From Marinitoga lauensis (lineage in GTDB: Bacteria > Thermotogota > Thermotogae > Petrotogales > Petrotogaceae): DNA of 64,000 nucleotides. The position numbers were made by a program, and so were the translations under genes. Below the pieces are notes generated by a model, which worked only from the letters and a program-made list of their open reading frames with translations, was not told the origin of the DNA and did no database searches. The stretch lies in assembly GCF_004135675.1 (NCBI RefSeq), contig NZ_QHLX01000004.1, forward strand, positions 1 through 64,000, read 5' to 3'. Positions 1 to 9,427 of the stretch are shown here, piece after piece (the stretch's first letter is position 1; each line of letters opens with the position of its first letter).

Positions 1-25
1 AAATTCAAGATTTTTGAAAAATCGA

Positions 26-45
26 AACGGTAGAATGCGGGTTTG
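26..45. repeat. Left arm of 20-bp inverted repeat flanking the IS pair
   Basis: The 20 bases here are the exact reverse complement of 3634-3653. The two arms enclose both IS1634-family transposase copies. They may be a dispersed palindromic repeat or old target sequence; neither looks like a classical IS terminus because the distance to each transposase differs. Confidence 0.6.
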
Positions 46-123
46 CGACGATGAAAAGGGTGAAAATTGGGGGTTGAAAAATTTTTGTAGTGACACAAAT
101 ATTTTTAACAATAGCGTTATATT

Positions 124-177
124 CTTGATTTCATAATATTTTTGTGGTATAATAAGTAATGGTATTATGAAATCAAG
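124..177 (+). promoter_or_regulatory. Promoter of IS copy 1 nested in a 15-bp inverted repeat
   Basis: A TTGATT -35 (125-130) and TATAAT -10 (148-153), 17 bp apart, drive the transposase. The sequence CTTGATTTCATAATA (124-138) is repeated in perfect inverse at 163-177, so the arms surround the -10. The right arm ends against the GAGGTG ribosome binding site. RNA started at this promoter lacks the left arm, whereas read-through RNA from outside would fold the hairpin beside the ribosome binding site. Confidence 0.6.
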
Positions 178-188
178 AGGTGATTTTT

Positions 189-1796
189 GTGTTTTTGAGA
201 GTAGTTAAAAATAACAAAGGTGTTGAATATTTAAGAATTGTTGAAAGTTATAGGGAAAATGGTAAGATAAAGCAAAGAACTGTTGCAAACTTAGGAAGGA
301 TTGACTCTTTTAGTGAAAATGAAGCGAAAAATATAGTAAATAAACTCATACAAATATTTGATTTAAAAAATTATATTGATACGGAAGATATAAAAAAAGC
401 ACCAGATAAAAGAAATTACGGAGCCAAAGTAATAGTAAATAAGATATTTGAAAGATATGAGATGAAAAGATATTTTGAAAGACTGGATAAAGAAATAAAA
501 TATAACGCGGAAGAAATGTTAAAAATAATGGTGATGAATAGAATAGTAGAACCGAAAAGTAAATTGGGAATATTTAATAATTTAGAGTATTTTGGATATA
601 ACAAAGTGGAAGTTAAAAAAGAAAAAGACCTGGAAGAAAAAGATGTAATGTTGCACTGGTTATACAGAACATTGGATATATTAGCAGATAATAAAGAGTC
701 GATAGAAAAACATATGTATAATCAAAGGATAAGTTTGTTTAATACAACGGTAGATTTAGTATTTTACGATGTAACGACATTAGCGTTTGAAACACAACAA
801 ACAAATGAAATATTACAAATGGGATATTCAAAAGATAAGAAATTTAATGAATCACAAATAGTATTAGGGATGTCAATAGATCAGGATAGAATGCCAGTTA
901 GTTTTGATATATATGCAGGAAATACATTTGAAGGGCATACATTTAAAGATTCAATAGAAAAAATGAAAAAAGAATATCAATTAGGAAAAGTAATAGTAGT
1001 AGCAGATAGAGGAATGATGAGTAAAAAAAATATAGAAGTAGTAGAAAATTCTAATTATGAATTCATAGTAGGAAAATCAATAAAACAGTTAAAAAAAGTA
1101 AATATATTTGAAGGAGAATTCATAGAAATAGCAAAAGGAATAAAATATAGAGAAGTAGAATATGAAAATAAAAGATTACTCATAATATATTCAGAAGAAA
1201 GAGCCAAAAAAGACAGAGCAGATAGACTACGATTAATAGAAAAAGCGAAAAAAATGTTAGAAGAAGGAAATATAGATTCAAAAAGTAAAAGAGGAGCGAA
1301 AAAATATTTAAAAGAACAGAATAAACAAAATTATATACTGGACATAGAAAAAATAGAAAATGATGAAAAATACGATGGATACTATGGAATAATAACAAAC
1401 ACAAAACTATCTCCAAAAGAAATATTAGAACAATATCATACATTATGGAAAGTAGAAGAAACATTTAGAACATTAAAAAATTATCTTGAAACAAGACCGG
1501 TATTTCATTGGACACCAAAAAGAATAAAAGGACATATTGTAATGAGTTTCATATCTTACATAATTCAAAGAACACTAGAATTAGAACTGGAAAAAAATAA
1601 TGTTGAATACTCTCATGAAAAAATAAGAGAAGCTATTAAAAATATGGAATACATTGAATTTAAAACACAAAAGCAACATCTTGTAGCGAGAATGAATTTA
1701 AATAAATTAGGGCAAAGAATATTAAATACATTAAATATTCCTGTACCAAAAATAATTTCACCCTATACAGAATTCAAAGAAAAATATAAAATTTAG
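189..1796 (+). CDS. IS1634-family transposase, copy 1
   Basis: DDE transposase of the IS4-like Transposase_11 fold, about 535 aa, expected to cut and join IS ends. Visible family signatures are the block VVADRGMMS (second catalytic Asp), the GNTFEGHTF block and, near the C-terminus, WKVEETFRTLK carrying the catalytic Glu. The first Asp is in FYDVTTLAFET. I place the start at GTG 189, eight bases after a GAGGTG ribosome binding site; an earlier in-frame start would overlap that site. Full length with no frameshift, so probably active. Its middle part is almost identical to copy 2 at 1897-3499, while both ends differ. Confidence 0.85.
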   Translation: MFLRVVKNNKGVEYLRIVESYRENGKIKQRTVANLGRIDSFSENEAKNIVNKLIQIFDLKNYIDTEDIKKAPDKRNYGAKVIVNKIFERYEMKRYFERLDKEIKYNAEEMLKIMVMNRIVEPKSKLGIFNNLEYFGYNKVEVKKEKDLEEKDVMLHWLYRTLDILADNKESIEKHMYNQRISLFNTTVDLVFYDVTTLAFETQQTNEILQMGYSKDKKFNESQIVLGMSIDQDRMPVSFDIYAGNTFEGHTFKDSIEKMKKEYQLGKVIVVADRGMMSKKNIEVVENSNYEFIVGKSIKQLKKVNIFEGEFIEIAKGIKYREVEYENKRLLIIYSEERAKKDRADRLRLIEKAKKMLEEGNIDSKSKRGAKKYLKEQNKQNYILDIEKIENDEKYDGYYGIITNTKLSPKEILEQYHTLWKVEETFRTLKNYLETRPVFHWTPKRIKGHIVMSFISYIIQRTLELELEKNNVEYSHEKIREAIKNMEYIEFKTQKQHLVARMNLNKLGQRILNTLNIPVPKIISPYTEFKEKYKI

Positions 1797-1896
1797 GGGT
1801 GTAATGACACTTTTGTATTTAATAAAAAATTAACAATAACTGTTTTTTAGAATAATACAGCTTTTCCAAATTTTATTGAAATAAATACTGTCAAAC

Positions 1897-3499
1897 TCAG
1901 GAGATTATTTTTTTAAATTCATCTAATTCCATCATTTTTTTCGGTTTTTCTATTTTTAATGTTTTTAATATGGCTTTTTGAAAATCGTTTAAATTGGCTC
2001 TTAATGCAAATAATTTGTCTTTTAATCTTATTTCAGAGTATTCCATTTTTTTATAGCTTCTCTTATTTTTTCATGAGAGTATTCAATATTATTTTTTTCC
2101 AGTTCTAATTCTAATGTTCTTTGAATTATGTAAGATATGAAACTCATTACAATATGTCCTTTTATTCTTTTCGGTGTCCAATGAAATACCGGTCTTGTTT
2201 CAAGATAATTTTTTAATGTTCTAAATGTTTCTTCTACTTTCCATAATGTATGATATTGTTCTAATATTTCTTTTGGCGATAGTTTTGTGTTTGTTATTAT
2301 TCCATAGTATCCATCGTATTTTTCATCATTTTCTATTTTTTCTATGTCCAGTATATAATTTTGTTTGTTCTGTTCTTTTAAATATTTTTTCGCTCCTCTT
2401 TTACTTTTGGAATCTATATTTCCTTCTTCTAACATTTTTTTCGCTTTTTCTATTAATCGTAGTCTATCTGCTCTGTCTTTTTTGGCTCTTTCTTCTGAAT
2501 ATATTATGAGTAATCTTTTATTTTCATATTCTACTTCTCTATATTTTATTCCTTTTGCTAGTTCTATGAATTCTCCTTCAAATATATTTACTTTTTTTAT
2601 TTGTTTTATTGATTTTCCTACTATGAATTCATAATTAGAATTTTCTACTACTTCTATATTTTTTTTACTCATCATTCCTCTATCTGCTACTACTATTACT
2701 TTTCCTAATTGATATTCTTTTTTCATTTTTTCTATTGAATCTTTAAATGTATGCCCTTCAAATGTATTTCCTGCATATATATCAAAACTAACTGGCATTC
2801 TATCTTGATCTATTGACATTCCTAATACTACTTGCGACTCATTGAATTTCTTATCTTTTGAATATCCCATTTGTAATATTTCATTTGTTTGTTGTGTTTC
2901 AAACGCTAATGTTGTTACATCGTAAAATACTAAATCTACCGTTGTATTAAACAAACTTATCCTTTGATTATACATATGTTTTTCTATCGACTCTTTATTA
3001 TCTGCTAATATATCCAATGTTCTGTATAACCAGTGCAACATTACATCTTTTTCTTCCAGGTCTTTTTCTTTTTTAACTTCCACTTTGTTATATCCAAAAT
3101 ACTCTAAATTATTAAATATTCCCAATTTACTCTTCGGTTCTACTATTCTATTCATCACCATTATTTTTAACATTTCTTCTGCATTGTATTTTATTTCTTT
3201 ATCCAGTCTTTCAAAATATCTTTTCATCTCATATCTTTCAAATATCTTATTTACTATTACTTTGGCTCCGTAATTTCTTCTTGCTATTTCTTCCATTAAA
3301 TCATCTTCTATTTTTCATATTCATCTATTTCAAATATTTTAAAAAGACTATCTACAAGTTTTGTTATATCTTTTTTACTATACTTATCTATATTTCCAAA
3401 ATTTATTACTGTATGCTGTTTCACTTTTCCATTTTCTCTTTTGCTTTCCATTATCCTTAAATATCTTTTTCCTTTCACTTTTGATATTTTAGGATACAT
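1897..3499 (-). CDS. IS1634-family transposase, copy 2 (two apparent frameshifts)
   Basis: Second transposase, inverted relative to copy 1. ATG 3499 follows an AAAGGAGATG ribosome binding site. The reading frame breaks at an A-run near 3308 and another near 2050; correcting both gives a full-length protein ending at 1897. The catalytic blocks VVADRGMMS and WKVEETFRTLK are intact. The region matching copy 1 residues ~75-480 is nearly identical, but the first ~65 and last ~45 residues are clearly diverged, so the pair looks chimeric. A TATAAT lies upstream near 3537. Either sequencing indels or genuine inactivation; I favour the former. Confidence 0.75.
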
Positions 3500-3633
3500 T
3501 TTAAAACATCTCCTTTCAGTGGTTGTCATATATATTATACCACCAAAAGGACTAATATATTACTAATTATAGTTAATTCTCTGTAACAAAAGTTAGCCAC
3601 ACAATTTTTCGACTTCCTGAAAAATACACGCCT

Positions 3634-3653
3634 CAAACCCGCATTCTACCGTT
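3634..3653. repeat. Right arm of 20-bp inverted repeat flanking the IS pair
   Basis: Exact reverse complement of 26-45. It lies upstream of IS copy 2 and just before the S1-domain gene stump. Confidence 0.6.
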
Positions 3654-3704
3654 CCATTTCCCTTAAAATCGCCAGATTGCTGTCAAAGGCAGGATAAATC
3701 AAAT

Positions 3705-3824
3705 GTATCAGAAAAATTCATAAGACATCCTTCAGAAGTTCTGAGTATTAATCAAATAGTTACTGTAGAAATTTTAGATATCGACAAAGATTTAAAAAGA
3801 ATAAACCTGAAATTAAGATCATAA
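3705..3824 (+). pseudogene. 3' stump of an S1 RNA-binding domain gene (Tex-like)
   Basis: An open frame without a start codon encodes the end of an S1 domain: the pattern EKFIRHPSEVLSINQIVTVE followed by ILDID..LKRINLKLRS and a stop matches the last two strands of S1 domains such as those ending Tex/YhgF proteins. The rest of the gene is absent from the left, where the IS pair lies, so an IS insertion or deletion probably removed it. Which S1 protein it was cannot be decided from 40 residues. Confidence 0.55.
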
Positions 3825-3826
3825 AA

Positions 3827-3857
3827 ATGCTGAGGGTCATCCCTCAGCATTTTTTTT
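3827..3857. terminator. Bidirectional hairpin terminator
   Basis: Perfect 10-bp stem ATGCTGAGGG / CCCTCAGCAT with a TCAT loop (3837-3840) followed by seven T. It ends the S1 stump on the plus strand and overlaps the end of the diguanylate cyclase gene on the minus strand. Confidence 0.8.
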
Positions 3858-5241
3858 CTTTCTTCATTTCATACATTAACGTATCCACTTTTTTTAGATT
3901 TTCTTTTAAAGATATTTCTTTATCCAATTCCATTATTCCAAAAGATATATTTATTGGAAATTCTGAAAGCTTTAATTTTTCTTTTATTCTATTCATAATT
4001 TTTTTTGAATCTTCTATATAGGTATTTGGAAAAATAATGATAAATTCATCCCCACCATATCTTGCAAAAACATCAGATTCACGTATATTTTCATTAACCA
4101 CTTCAGAAAATAAAATCAAGCACATATCCCCATAATCATGTCCATATACGTCATTTATTATCTTAAAGTTATCTATATCTATAAAACTAATTGTTATAAT
4201 TTCATCATATCTTTTGCTTCTTTCATAAATTTTCTTTAAATATTCTTCCAGGAAATTCCTATTATACGCTTTGGTTAAATGATCCTTTATCGACATTTCA
4301 TAGTATTTCTCTTTTTCTAAGTATAATTCTTTGTATAAATTATTAAATCTTATAACTGATTGTATAGCATAGGTTATTTCATTTAACAATTCAAACTCTA
4401 ATTTTGTAAATCTGTTTGTTTTAGGTCTTTCATATAAAATCGCACCATATACTCTGTTATTTTCATCTTTCAAGGGAACTCCATAAACACTATATGATTT
4501 AGGATTATTACCTACATGATGTATTTTATATCCATCTGGCAATTCATATTCTAAAGAATCTGATATATATATTTTTTTATTATTATCTATAATATATGAA
4601 GTCAATGTTTTATTACTTCTTAAAAATTCTCTGCCTGTTAAAACTATATTATCTATAATCCCAAACTCAATATAAATTTTATTTTCATCTTTCAACGTTG
4701 CTATAGCTATTTCTTTAATAATATTATATTCTTTTAAAATGTTAAATATTTTTTCGTATATCCTTCTACTATTAAAATTTAATCTTGATAATTCTTTAAA
4801 ACTTATCTCACTTATTTTTTTTGATATTTCAAGATATTTATAATCAAGTAATTTTATTTCATTTGTTACATCTAAAACAGTTATTACATAATATTTTTCA
4901 TTCTCTATAATAAATCCTTCAAAACCAATTTCTATATATCTTCCTTTAAATTCTTTTACGTCTTTAAAAGAAATTTCATTATTTGTAGTATTTTGAAATA
5001 TATTTATGTAATCCATCAAATTAGCTAACTTACTTATATCTGGTTTTATTTTCAAATATTTTTTATAATCAAAATAAATATCCAATGGCAGATCTTCTTC
5101 TAAATCCACATCAAATAATCTTGCTATATTCTTAAATGGCATATTAAGATATTCAACTTTTCTATTATGAACTATTAATATCCCCATATTTTCATTTTCA
5201 AAATATTTTTCAAATATAACGTTTTTCACTTTATCATTCAT
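3844..5241 (-). CDS. GAF-GGDEF diguanylate cyclase
   Basis: Makes the second messenger cyclic di-GMP from two GTP. The C-terminal ~170 residues hold an intact GGDEF signature (FARYGGDEFIIIF) with an RESD inhibitory-site motif five residues before it. The middle (~residues 160-300) looks like a GAF sensor and the N-terminus like a PAS-type domain (WHNRKVEYLNMPF-like pattern). No membrane segment is visible, so it should sense a cytoplasmic signal. I choose ATG 5241, preceded by GGGGATGG; an upstream in-frame ATG at 5268 is possible. No EAL domain. Monocistronic; 5242-5370 between it and the next gene holds nothing recognisable. Confidence 0.85.
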   Translation of the reverse strand: MNDKVKNVIFEKYFENENMGILIVHNRKVEYLNMPFKNIARLFDVDLEEDLPLDIYFDYKKYLKIKPDISKLANLMDYINIFQNTTNNEISFKDVKEFKGRYIEIGFEGFIIENEKYYVITVLDVTNEIKLLDYKYLEISKKISEISFKELSRLNFNSRRIYEKIFNILKEYNIIKEIAIATLKDENKIYIEFGIIDNIVLTGREFLRSNKTLTSYIIDNNKKIYISDSLEYELPDGYKIHHVGNNPKSYSVYGVPLKDENNRVYGAILYERPKTNRFTKLEFELLNEITYAIQSVIRFNNLYKELYLEKEKYYEMSIKDHLTKAYNRNFLEEYLKKIYERSKRYDEIITISFIDIDNFKIINDVYGHDYGDMCLILFSEVVNENIRESDVFARYGGDEFIIIFPNTYIEDSKKIMNRIKEKLKLSEFPINISFGIMELDKEISLKENLKKVDTLMYEMKKEKKC

Positions 5242-5370
5242 AGCCATCCCCTGAACAATAATAACCATATATTCTTATTTATATTTTTATTTTATATTCA
5301 TTTTTTTACAATTCAGTGTTTTTGATGACAATAATTTTAATTATTGATTAGCGGGAGATTGCCTATTACT

Positions 5371-6561
5371 TTATATCAAATTTCCATTAGAAATAACATA
5401 TTGTGGCTTTTCATGATATCTGAACGCTTCTAATATATTATTTTGATTTAAAATTACTAAATTAGCTTTATTGCCTATATCAATTCCAAAATCTTTTATT
5501 CCCATACTTTTAGCGCCATCAATGGTTATCATATTATATAATTTTTCCATATCTTCTGTTGTGGTCATCCATAACAAATGCGAAGCCAAAAATGCAACTT
5601 CAAGCATATTATTCCTACCATAAGGATAATATGCATCTGAAATATCATCCTGTCCTAAAGCTACTAATGCTCCTTCAGTTAGTAATTCCTTTACTTTTGC
5701 ATGAAGAGGTCCTGTATGTGGATCTGTAATCACACCAATTTTTGCTTTTTTCAATAACTCAATTAATTTCATTAAATAGGGCGTTGAATACATAGACATA
5801 GCTCTAGCATGATGGGCTAACACTCTTCCTTCCCAACCTTCCTTTATTGTTTTTACTGCAAGCATTTCCAGAGTTCTTAAATTCGGATCTCCTGCATCAT
5901 CAACTAACATAGATATAGGTTTATTAAATTCTTTTGCAATTTCAAACATTTTATCTATATGTTCTTTTTCATCACTTTCAGTTAATTCTATCCAGGGAAT
6001 TCCTCCAACAATATCAGCACCTAATTTCATTGCTTCTTTAATTAGTTCATATGTTCCAGGCTCTTTTACAACACCATCTTGTGGAAAAGCCACAACTTCT
6101 ATATACAATTTATCTTTAAATTCTTCTTTTGCTTTCAATAATGCTTTTACTCCTATTAATTTTGCTTTACTATCAACATCTGCAAATGCACGAATGTGCA
6201 ATACCCCATTTTCAATAGCCATGTTTAATGCTTTTCTAACGTTTGGGAGTATCCATTTTTCGTCATATTCTTCTTTGACTTTTGCTGCAAGTTCAATAGC
6301 CGTCATAGCCTTTCCCATATTCTCTCCATGATAATCCTTTAACGCATTTTCTGACATTTTCATTAGTGTATATACCTTACATAAGTGCAAATGTGGATTT
6401 ACAAAAGATTCTGTTACCAGATTTCCTTTTGCATCTATAACTTTTTTTGCTTCTTCAATTATAGTATCTGAAATTTCTACAATTTTTCCATCCTTTATAC
6501 CAATGTCTTTTGGTTCTTTGTAATTTCTTAATTTTGCATTTTTAATCAAAATATCAAACAT
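5371..6561 (-). CDS. Cytosine-deaminase-like amidohydrolase
   Basis: Metal-dependent hydrolase of the cytosine deaminase/CodA branch of the amidohydrolase superfamily, 396 aa. The metal site motif appears as NPHLHLC near residue 60, with AHHARAMS (~residue 240) and LGQDDISD (~residue 305, catalytic Asp). The substrate could be cytosine, isoguanine or another amino-purine/pyrimidine; sequence alone does not decide. ATG 6561 has a strong AAGGGGG ribosome binding site. It is the last gene of a leftward operon with an 8-oxoguanine-deaminase-like enzyme, a PLP enzyme and xanthine dehydrogenase, which points to nucleobase salvage or catabolism. Confidence 0.75.
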   Translation of the reverse strand: MFDILIKNAKLRNYKEPKDIGIKDGKIVEISDTIIEEAKKVIDAKGNLVTESFVNPHLHLCKVYTLMKMSENALKDYHGENMGKAMTAIELAAKVKEEYDEKWILPNVRKALNMAIENGVLHIRAFADVDSKAKLIGVKALLKAKEEFKDKLYIEVVAFPQDGVVKEPGTYELIKEAMKLGADIVGGIPWIELTESDEKEHIDKMFEIAKEFNKPISMLVDDAGDPNLRTLEMLAVKTIKEGWEGRVLAHHARAMSMYSTPYLMKLIELLKKAKIGVITDPHTGPLHAKVKELLTEGALVALGQDDISDAYYPYGRNNMLEVAFLASHLLWMTTTEDMEKLYNMITIDGAKSMGIKDFGIDIGNKANLVILNQNNILEAFRYHEKPQYVISNGNLI

Positions 6562-6607
6562 TTTAATCCCCCTTAGAAAAAATGCGGCATACAAATGCCG
6601 CATTTAT

Positions 6608-7963
6608 TTATAAGCTATTTATAACCTTTTTAGAAATTTCATTATGTCTTTCTATTAATTTTGGTAACTCTTCATCGAGTATTTCTCCATCTTTTATTCT
6701 AATCTCTCCGTTTATAACGTTTAAATCAACCTGTTTTCCATCACACATTAAAACTGCTCCAAGCGGATCATCAAGACCTCCTGCAAACTCTAATCTGTTT
6801 AAATTAAATCCTATAAAATCTGCAGCCTTCCCTATTTCAATACTTCCAATGTAATCATCCATTCTTAAAACCCTGGCTCCACCCATAGTTCCCATTTTCA
6901 ATGTTTCTTTTACTGTTAAAGCATCTGCTCCATATTTTACTCTTTGCAATAATAACGCATTTCTAATCTCAGCTATCATATTATTTGTATCATTACTTGC
7001 ACTTCCATCAACTGCAATACCAATTCTAATTTTGTTCTTCATTTTAGTAACAGGCGCAATACCAGAACCCAATCTCATATTTGATGAAGGACAATGTGCC
7101 ATACCAACATCGTTCTTTGCTAATTTTTCTATGTCGCTATCATTTAACCATACTAAATGTGCAAACCAGGCTCTTGGATTTAACCAGCCCAATTCCTCCA
7201 TATAATCTACAGGCCTTTTACCAAACTTCTCAATACAATATTCTTCCTCATCTAATGTTTCTGCAACATGAGTATGCATTAATACATCGTATTCTTCTGC
7301 AATTTTAACGGTTTCTTTCATAAGGTCTGCAGTAACAGAAAATGGAGAACAAGGTGCTAAAGCAATTCTAAGCATTGAATATTTTTCCGGATTATGATAT
7401 TTTTCAATAACTCTGATACTTTCTTTTATTATTTCTTTTTCCGTTTGTACAACGCTATCTGGTGGTAGACCACCATCTTTTTTACTCATTGACATACTAC
7501 CTCGCGTAGGATGAAACCTTATCCCAGTTCTAATAGCTCCTTCTATTTCAGCATCTATTGCTTCATTTAATCCATATGGATATAAATACAAATGATCTGT
7601 TGTTGTGGTAACACCAGTTTTCATCATTTCATAATTTGCTATTATAGAACTTATATAAAATCCTTCTCTATCTATAAATTTCCATCTTTCATATAAAAAT
7701 ACCAGCCAATCAAATAATTTGGCATTCTGAGCGCCTTTTACATTTCTTGTTAATGATTGATACAAATGATGATGTGTATTTACAAAACCAGGCATTATAA
7801 GCATATCTTTACAATCAATTATTTCATCAGCATCTAAATTCGGATTTCCAGTACCAATATCTTTAATTACGTTATCTTCTATATATATGTAAGCATTTTC
7901 AAGCTCTGTATCTTTATTATCAAAGGTTGCAAGATACGCTATATTCTTAAATAATCTTCTCAT
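6608..7963 (-). CDS. 8-oxoguanine deaminase-like amidohydrolase (SsnA/AtzB branch)
   Basis: A 451-aa amidohydrolase with GFVNTHHHLYQ (metal ligands, residues ~60-70), THVAET (~235), AHLVWLN (~265), AHCPSSNMRLGSG and the catalytic AVDGSASND (~315). This set is typical of 8-oxoguanine deaminases and hydroxyatrazine ethylaminohydrolase relatives, which hydrolytically remove an amino group from purine-like rings. Its ATG overlaps the stop of the upstream PLP-enzyme gene by four bases, showing translational coupling. With xanthine dehydrogenase in the same operon it probably feeds aminopurines into the xanthine/urate pathway. Exact substrate is inferred. Confidence 0.75.
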   Translation of the reverse strand: MRRLFKNIAYLATFDNKDTELENAYIYIEDNVIKDIGTGNPNLDADEIIDCKDMLIMPGFVNTHHHLYQSLTRNVKGAQNAKLFDWLVFLYERWKFIDREGFYISSIIANYEMMKTGVTTTTDHLYLYPYGLNEAIDAEIEGAIRTGIRFHPTRGSMSMSKKDGGLPPDSVVQTEKEIIKESIRVIEKYHNPEKYSMLRIALAPCSPFSVTADLMKETVKIAEEYDVLMHTHVAETLDEEEYCIEKFGKRPVDYMEELGWLNPRAWFAHLVWLNDSDIEKLAKNDVGMAHCPSSNMRLGSGIAPVTKMKNKIRIGIAVDGSASNDTNNMIAEIRNALLLQRVKYGADALTVKETLKMGTMGGARVLRMDDYIGSIEIGKAADFIGFNLNRLEFAGGLDDPLGAVLMCDGKQVDLNVINGEIRIKDGEILDEELPKLIERHNEISKKVINSL

Positions 7964-9375
7964 TCGTCAAGCCACACCTTTCTTAATGTTGCTTTATGTT
8001 CTTCTCTATATTGTTCTAATAATTTATCCATTTCTTTTACTTTTCTTTGATGTTCTTCCCAATAAGCCTGCTCTTTCTGAGCATTTAATTCTTCAAGGGT
8101 TTTTCCCTGCTGTTCAATCCATGTGTAATATTTTAAGTTATGCCATCTTTCCCTATTGTATTTATCTCCTTCAAATATTCCTGATGTTTCTTGATATAAG
8201 AATATTCTTTCAACTCTTGATTTTGCCTCCGCTCTATCTAATTTACCGTAGGTTTCTGTCATTTGTTCCATTACAGAATGGTATCGGTCTATATTGTCAG
8301 TAGCCACTACAAAGATATTATCGTCTGCTTTTAAATTATAGAATTTTGCCATTTTTATTGCACCAATTACATTTGCAACACCAGAAATTCCAAATTTATC
8401 AGAAATATATTCAACCATTTCTGGATCTACGAATTCTTTTAAGAATTTCTTTCCTTCTTCGTCTGTTAATACCTGAAGCATTTTCTTACTATCAATATCA
8501 TCAACCAAAACAACTGCATCATTATTCATAACGTTATGAATCCATGTTACGTGTTTATCCCCAATACCCTGAATATCATGTCCTCCATATCCATTTAATG
8601 AAATTGTTGGACATTGAACAGGTTCCATAGCAACTACTTTTGCTTCAGGAAATTCCTGTTTTACTCTATCGCCACTCGCAATTGTGCCAGCAGAACCTAC
8701 ACCAAGTACAATAGCAGCAACTCTTTCATTACCTATATGATAACGTCTTACTGTTTCTATCATAGTATTTCCTGTTACATAATAATGGAATCTATAATTC
8801 GCAAAAGCTTCAAACTGGTTTAAAATCCTTATATGTTCCGGATCAGCCTCATATAATTCCTTTGATTTATCATATATTTCTTTTACATTAGATTCACAGC
8901 CAGGTGTAGGTATAACTTCAGAACCATATTTTCTTATAATTTCAAATCTTTCTTTACTCATTTCCTCCGGTAACAACACAAGAGAATCATAATTCATTCT
9001 TGAACTAACAAACGCACCACCTATCCCGTAATTTCCTGTGGATGGCCATACCAATTTATGAATTGATGGATCAACCTCATGAGTTATTGTTTTTTCCATT
9101 AAAACTGAATAAGTCGCACCTACTTTATGACTTCCAGATGGAAAATCTTTAGCATATAATACTATTATGTTTGCTTCTACTCCTGTTAATTCCTTTGGCA
9201 TTACAAAATACCTTATTTCATTATTTTCATCCTTCCATGATATATTAAATAAATTAATTGGATGAAGCGGATCTTTCTTTTTCATTTCTAAAGCTCTTTC
9301 TCTAATCTCTGGATCGATTTTTTCTGGATGTAACATTTCTTCATAAGTTGGACCTACAATTGGCACTCTTTTCAT
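7960..9375 (-). CDS. PLP-dependent enzyme, fold-type II (tryptophan-synthase-beta-like)
   Basis: 471-aa member of the PALP (cysteine synthase/tryptophan synthase beta) fold. The PLP-binding lysine is in FPSGSHKVGATYSV (residue ~85) and the phosphate-binding glycine-rich loop is GVGSAGTIASG (~residue 225). The C-terminal 60 residues are charged and predicted helical. I do not recognise the exact reaction. Its place between xanthine dehydrogenase and purine deaminases suggests a beta-elimination or ammonia-lyase step in purine or amino-acid breakdown, functionally comparable to the diaminopropionate ammonia-lyase found in uric-acid clusters, but the motif context differs. A GGGGGT ribosome binding site precedes ATG 9375. 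Confidence 0.7.
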   Translation of the reverse strand: MKRVPIVGPTYEEMLHPEKIDPEIRERALEMKKKDPLHPINLFNISWKDENNEIRYFVMPKELTGVEANIIVLYAKDFPSGSHKVGATYSVLMEKTITHEVDPSIHKLVWPSTGNYGIGGAFVSSRMNYDSLVLLPEEMSKERFEIIRKYGSEVIPTPGCESNVKEIYDKSKELYEADPEHIRILNQFEAFANYRFHYYVTGNTMIETVRRYHIGNERVAAIVLGVGSAGTIASGDRVKQEFPEAKVVAMEPVQCPTISLNGYGGHDIQGIGDKHVTWIHNVMNNDAVVLVDDIDSKKMLQVLTDEEGKKFLKEFVDPEMVEYISDKFGISGVANVIGAIKMAKFYNLKADDNIFVVATDNIDRYHSVMEQMTETYGKLDRAEAKSRVERIFLYQETSGIFEGDKYNRERWHNLKYYTWIEQQGKTLEELNAQKEQAYWEEHQRKVKEMDKLLEQYREEHKATLRKVWLDE

Positions 9376-9427
9376 TCTATCAATACCCCCTATAATATAA
9401 TATCTTCCATTGATATTGGAATTTTTG

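Noticed and set aside
1180-2634. Hydrophobic open frames antisense to the transposases
   Set aside because: They are complements of Lys/Glu-rich AT-rich coding sequence, repeat in both IS copies as mirrors, and have no ribosome binding sites.
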